From NCBI GenBank assembly GCA_039815055.1, contig JBCCAA010000059.1, forward strand, positions 1 to 17,478: a DNA stretch of 17,478 nt, read 5' to 3'. Position 1 is the stretch's first letter. Each line of letters starts with the position of its first letter. The position numbers and the translations under genes were made by a program. Positions 14,287-17,478 of the stretch are shown here, one piece after another. The notes beneath the pieces are model-generated. The model was not told the DNA's origin. It ran no database searches and saw only the letters and a list, made by a program, of their open reading frames with translations. Source of the stretch: UBA5336 sp039815055. Its GTDB lineage: Bacteria; Pseudomonadota; Alphaproteobacteria; Caulobacterales; Hyphomonadaceae.

Positions 14287-14296
14287 AACAAATCGA

Positions 14297-14875
14297 TCAG
14301 TCTTCTGTGACAATGTTCAGACGCAGCGGCGCCGACATGGCGCCATCTTTGCGCTGGGCGCGAATGTGCAGCGTTATGGCCTGATCTGCGGGGGCGCCGC
14401 GCTGGGCTGCGGTGCGGTGTGACATGGCGAAAATGTGGAGGGGCACGCCAGCCATAAGCTGCGTTTGCGACGGCGTGGAAGCCCCTGGCGTTTGGGCGAG
14501 AGGGCCGGCGCTGATCAGGTCCACATCTATGTCCCAGCCCGATTGCGATGCGGCTTCAATGCGAAAAGCCGTATTGCTGGCAATGCGGATGGTCTGATGG
14601 ACCGTGTCACTGGCGGAAAAGCTGGCCGTAACCAGCGTGCCGGTCATCACCGGAGCTTCGGCAAGACCGGTAAAGTCGGCCGCGGCGTCCAGGGTCATGG
14701 ACACCGCCGCACCCTGGCGCAGGTCGCCGGCCTCATTCCAGACCATCAGGGATGGCCCGGCCTTGAAGCTGACCCGGTCGGTAATCTGGGCGCTGGCCAA
14801 TGGCGCGAACACGCCGACGAGCATTAGTGCACCCAGACCTGCCACCAAACCCCGAATGCCGCAAACCCCGCTCAC
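14297..14875 (-). CDS. Secreted protein of unknown function, tandem paralogue
   Basis: A 192-residue protein with a signal peptide (LVAGLGALMLVGVFAPLASA, cleavage likely after ASA) and a mature part rich in short beta strands. It shares with the larger downstream neighbour a strand with VW near the start, VMTGTLV, ASNTAFRIEAASQ, and RTAAQRGAPADQ, but lacks the Asp-rich calcium-loop insertion. The start is a GTG codon with a weak ribosome site. A 48-base gap separates it from the next minus gene, so the two are probably co-transcribed. The function is unknown; I see no catalytic motif. Envelope or secreted location is inferred from the signal peptide. Confidence 0.72.
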   Translation of the reverse strand: MSGVCGIRGLVAGLGALMLVGVFAPLASAQITDRVSFKAGPSLMVWNEAGDLRQGAAVSMTLDAAADFTGLAEAPVMTGTLVTASFSASDTVHQTIRIASNTAFRIEAASQSGWDIDVDLISAGPLAQTPGASTPSQTQLMAGVPLHIFAMSHRTAAQRGAPADQAITLHIRAQRKDGAMSAPLRLNIVTED

Positions 14876-15014
14876 TTAATCAACCCGCCCCGTTTCTGTT
14901 CCCGCCGTTAAGAGTGCAGAAAGCATGCCAGCGATTCGCACCGCCGCTCCATTGACGACCAGCCGTCACCCGCCTAGCCAAAGCGAAACAGGATGAACGA
15001 GGAGGGCGAGGCCC
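14876..15014. promoter_or_regulatory. Divergent intergenic region before fabI
   Basis: 139 bases between two divergent start codons, hence expected to hold both promoters. A GAGGAGG ribosome site for fabI is near its 3' end. I found no confident -35/-10 pair or operator. Confidence 0.4.
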
Positions 15015-15830
15015 ATGGCCGATGACTGGAACATGCCGCAAGGCAACCTGATGGCGGGCAAGCGCGGCATTGTGATGGGCGTGGCCAATGGCAACTCCAT
15101 CGCCTGGGGCATTTCCCGCCAGCTCGCCGCGCAAGGCGCTGAAATCGCGTTTACCTATCAGGGTGAAGCGCTGGAGCGGCGCGTGCGGCCGCTGGTGGAA
15201 TCCATCGGCATGGACACGATGATCCCGGCCGATGTGACAGACGACGCCTCCATGGACGCCGCCTTCGCTGCCATTAAGGATAAATGGGGCACCATCGATT
15301 TCCTGGTCCACTCCATCGCCTTTGCGGGCAAGGATGAGCTTATGGGGAGCATGGTGGAAAACACCACGCGCGAGGGCTTCCGCCGCGCCATGGACATTTC
15401 CGTCTACAGCTTCATCGACAGTTGCAAGCGCGCCGAGGCGATCATGCCGAATGGTGGGTCGATCATTTGCATGACCTATCTTGGCGCCGAGCGCACCGTG
15501 CCGAGCTACAATGTCATGGGCGTGGCCAAGGCCGGGCTGGAAGCCTCCACCCGCTATGCCGCGCGCGATCTGGGCGCCAAGGGCATCCGCGTGAACGCGA
15601 TCAGCGCCGGGGCCATGCGCACGCTGTCTCTGGCCGGTATTCGCGGCGGCAAATCCCTGATGGGCACGGGCCGCGAGTGGAGCTTCCTGAAGGAAGACAC
15701 AAAGATGGAAGGCGTCGCAGGCTGTGCGCTGTACCTCCTCTCAGACCTCGGCCAGTCCATCGCGGGAGAAGTGGTCCACGTCGACGCCGGCTTCCACGCC
15801 ATCGGCGTGCCGGAGCTGCCGGAGGGGTAG
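15015..15830 (+). CDS. fabI: Enoyl-[acyl-carrier-protein] reductase (NADH), FabI type
   Basis: A 271-residue SDR-fold enoyl-ACP reductase, which reduces trans-2-enoyl-ACP in the last step of each fatty-acid elongation cycle. The FabI-specific glycine pattern GVANGNSIAWGI (residues 22-33), the catalytic Tyr155 and Tyr165 and Lys172 in MTYLGAERTVPSYNVMGVAK (the E. coli Tyr146, Tyr156, Lys163 set) and the closing VVHVDAGFHAIG all fit. Length is normal for the family. The start ATG 15015 has GAGGAGG upstream. The TIR gene begins 17 bases after its stop with no terminator between, so read-through is expected. Some alphaproteobacteria hold two FabI copies; whether this is the only one is not visible. 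Confidence 0.96.
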   Translation: MADDWNMPQGNLMAGKRGIVMGVANGNSIAWGISRQLAAQGAEIAFTYQGEALERRVRPLVESIGMDTMIPADVTDDASMDAAFAAIKDKWGTIDFLVHSIAFAGKDELMGSMVENTTREGFRRAMDISVYSFIDSCKRAEAIMPNGGSIICMTYLGAERTVPSYNVMGVAKAGLEASTRYAARDLGAKGIRVNAISAGAMRTLSLAGIRGGKSLMGTGREWSFLKEDTKMEGVAGCALYLLSDLGQSIAGEVVHVDAGFHAIGVPELPEG

Positions 15831-15847
15831 GGGAGCGCTAAGGGGAC

Positions 15848-17478
15848 ATGCGGAAAGGCTTCATCAGTTACAGTCACTCGGATAAGGCGATTTGTGAGGC
15901 GCTGCATCGCCAACTCGGTCCGATCAGCCGGTCGCTTTGCAGTTTCTGGTACGACGAGAAAATGAAAGCGGGCGACGAGTGGAACCCGACAATCGAGTGG
16001 CACCTCAAGAGATGTCATGTGGCCTTGGTCCTGTTGTCGCCGGACTCCCTGCGCTCGGACGGATTTGTGGTGGATATCGAGTTGCCCAAGCTGAAGCGCC
16101 GCGCGCGCAAAGGGCGAACGACGCTGGTGCCGATCACAGCTAGAAACTCCGACTTCTCGGAATTTGAAGACCTTGCCGAGCGCAACATCATTCCAAAAGG
16201 TGCCGCAGGCGGCTTTATCATTCTGGGGCCAGATGCGCCTCAAGGGGAGTGCGATGATTGGTGCTCCAAGGTCGTCGCTGACCTTCGCAATCTCCTACAA
16301 GAATTGCCTGCTCTGGATGAGCACGATGAAGCGGTTTCCAAGGCCATCGACGCGGCCAAAGCGTCGCTGACCAAATTCGAGGACTCAGACGCCTTCGACG
16401 ACCTCGAAGGCGGTCTGTCAAATGCCCTTGAGAAACAGATCTCGGGCGTAAAGGCCGCTCTGCGGGCACCACGGGCGGATTTTGCGTTTACCTTAAACGC
16501 AGTGACGGTGTCCTGGCAGCGCAATGCGCTTGCGAAAATTCCCGCGCCCGATGCGGCATACGCTTTGGCCCTGAAAGTCTATCGCGCGCTCTATGCTCTC
16601 GACCGGGAGGCGACCCGGTCCGAGTATGACTGGCCCCCGGAAAAGGAGCGGGCTGAACTGCGCGCCATTCTGGAGAAAAATGGTGCGGTCGAAGCGGTTG
16701 AAGCGTTTCACACGCAATTGGACCGTGTGGAGATGGAGACCAACTACACAGCCCAGCCAGGACGGGAGCCGGCCAGACAGATTGCCGAGACCGTCTCTGA
16801 CAAGGCCGCCATTGCCCGCGCCATTTCTGACGGTGACACTGTCGACACTGAGGGCGCTGCAGTGACCATGGAGGCGGCAAACAACATCGTGGATGCAGCG
16901 CGGACCGAATTATTGGCAAGTGAGGGTCTCGAAGGCGGTCAGCAAGACATTGAGAACATGCAGAAGCTGATGGCCGAGATGTCTCCTACGCTCGAAGCGG
17001 GTGGAACGCTGATGGCACTGACGCCTCCCCCGCCCAACGACGAAACCCGTGAGGAGTGGGAATTGGAGGCGGCGGTGGCCGTGCTCACCGGCGAGCTCAT
17101 CCCCTCTTCACGCCAGCCGCATTTGCAGCGCTTGTCACTGTCTGCCGATGATAACGGCTTGTTTGACGCACTGAATTCCCGGGGTGCGGCCCTGGGCGAG
17201 ATCTATGCAGATCCTCAGGCTGGTCCGTTTCAAAGACGCATCGCGTTGAGCGACCTCACCCCGCTTGAGGGCCACTCCAGCCTGCAGACGCTGTCCCTCG
17301 ACAGCACGCAGGTGAGCGACCTTACCCCGCTTGAGGGCCTCTCCAGCCTGCGGATGCTGTCCCTCAACCGCACGCAGGTGAGCGACCTCACCCCGCTTGA
17401 GGGCCACTCCAGCCTGCAGACGCTGTCCCTCGACAGCACGCAGGTGAGCGACCTTACCCCGCTTGAGGGCCTCTCCAG
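15848..17478 (+). CDS. TIR-domain protein with C-terminal leucine-rich repeats, 3' end outside window
   Basis: An open frame of 543 codons running off the right edge. Residues 1 to about 135 are a TIR domain: first strand GFISYSHSDK, the WYDEKMKAGDEW loop, LVLLSPDSLRSDGF, and DIELPKL with Glu78 at the position of the NAD-cleaving Glu in TIR enzymes. Residues 150-466 are mainly Ala/Glu-rich predicted helices with a PPPP linker near 393; I see no Walker A, NACHT, NB-ARC or protease motif. From residue 467 begin 22-residue leucine-rich repeats of the internalin-like form LSDLTPLEGxSSLxxLSLxxTQV. Starting later than ATG 15848 would remove the first TIR strand. The best ribosome-site candidate is GGGAG at 15831-15835, 12 bases upstream. 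Bacterial TIR enzymes commonly deplete NAD or make signal nucleotides in anti-phage defence; LRRs usually bind proteins. Function as a defence receptor is inference. Confidence 0.85.
   Translation, partial: MRKGFISYSHSDKAICEALHRQLGPISRSLCSFWYDEKMKAGDEWNPTIEWHLKRCHVALVLLSPDSLRSDGFVVDIELPKLKRRARKGRTTLVPITARNSDFSEFEDLAERNIIPKGAAGGFIILGPDAPQGECDDWCSKVVADLRNLLQELPALDEHDEAVSKAIDAAKASLTKFEDSDAFDDLEGGLSNALEKQISGVKAALRAPRADFAFTLNAVTVSWQRNALAKIPAPDAAYALALKVYRALYALDREATRSEYDWPPEKERAELRAILEKNGAVEAVEAFHTQLDRVEMETNYTAQPGREPARQIAETVSDKAAIARAISDGDTVDTEGAAVTMEAANNIVDAARTELLASEGLEGGQQDIENMQKLMAEMSPTLEAGGTLMALTPPPPNDETREEWELEAAVAVLTGELIPSSRQPHLQRLSLSADDNGLFDALNSRGAALGEIYADPQAGPFQRRIALSDLTPLEGHSSLQTLSLDSTQVSDLTPLEGLSSLRMLSLNRTQVSDLTPLEGHSSLQTLSLDSTQVSDLTPLEGLS
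17246..17478 (+). repeat. 66-base tandem LRR repeats in an alternating A-B-A-B order (132-base period)
   Basis: Units start at 17246, 17312, 17378 and 17444 (the last one cut by the edge). Units 1 and 3 differ only at their first base. Unit 4, as far as visible, is identical to unit 2. Units A and B differ at about a tenth of their bases, for example CAC versus CTC in codon 10. This is a coding repeat of 22 residues, not CRISPR. Confidence 0.95.

Noticed and set aside
17135..17439. Minus-strand repeat-containing open frames over the LRR array
   Set aside because: They only mirror the 66-base LRR repeats; the plus frame continues the TIR protein.
17246..17478. Possible CRISPR array
   Set aside because: Repeats are directly adjacent coding units of 66 bases with no unique spacers.

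Overview
The window reads as part of the chromosome of a GC-rich alphaproteobacterium, probably marine and Hyphomonas/Maricaulis-like. This rests on recognised families (a DUF3126 protein, a FabI close to alphaproteobacterial ones, a membrane-anchored LuxR regulator next to a DUF4199 gene) and on general composition, not on a search. No tRNA, rRNA, CRISPR array, integrase or insertion sequence was seen. Gene density is high.

Layout. (1) 1-1671, minus: a double-domain peptide-type ABC ATPase, cut by the left edge. (2) 1774-2904: iron-dependent alcohol dehydrogenase. (3) 2980-5499: a compact set of DUF3126 protein, osmoprotectant-type ABC ATPase, and a permease fused to its substrate-binding domain. 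(4) 5544-7136: membrane-anchored FMN/Fe-S glutamate-synthase-like oxidoreductase, ending in a stop-codon hairpin. (5) 7360-8601: sphingosine-phosphate-lyase-like PLP enzyme behind a good FNR-type box. (6) 8672-10653: membrane-bound LuxR-type regulator, DUF4199 membrane protein, VOC protein and GyrI-like protein, all on the plus strand. (7) 10765-12266: two convergent lipoproteins that look like carbonic anhydrases of two unrelated classes (iota-like and delta-like), separated by a strong terminator. (8) 12444-13400: orphan ParA ATPase. (9) 13397-14875, minus: two secreted proteins that are divergent tandem paralogues. (10) 15015-15830: fabI. (11) 15848 to the right edge: a TIR-domain protein whose C-terminus becomes a leucine-rich-repeat array, cut by the edge.

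How they fit. Regions 1 to 5 look like ordinary uptake and metabolism. Region 6 is probably a small sensing/regulation cassette. The carbonic anhydrase pair would act on the CO2/bicarbonate balance in the cell envelope. The most unusual item is the TIR-LRR gene, 17 bases downstream of fabI. It joins a TIR domain with a possible catalytic Glu to LRRs whose DNA is almost identical in a 132-base two-unit period, with no nucleotide-binding (STAND) motor visible between them. This combination recalls eukaryotic TIR/LRR immune receptors and is the best candidate here for an undescribed defence-type system. All functional statements are inferred from reading the sequence; no database search was run.
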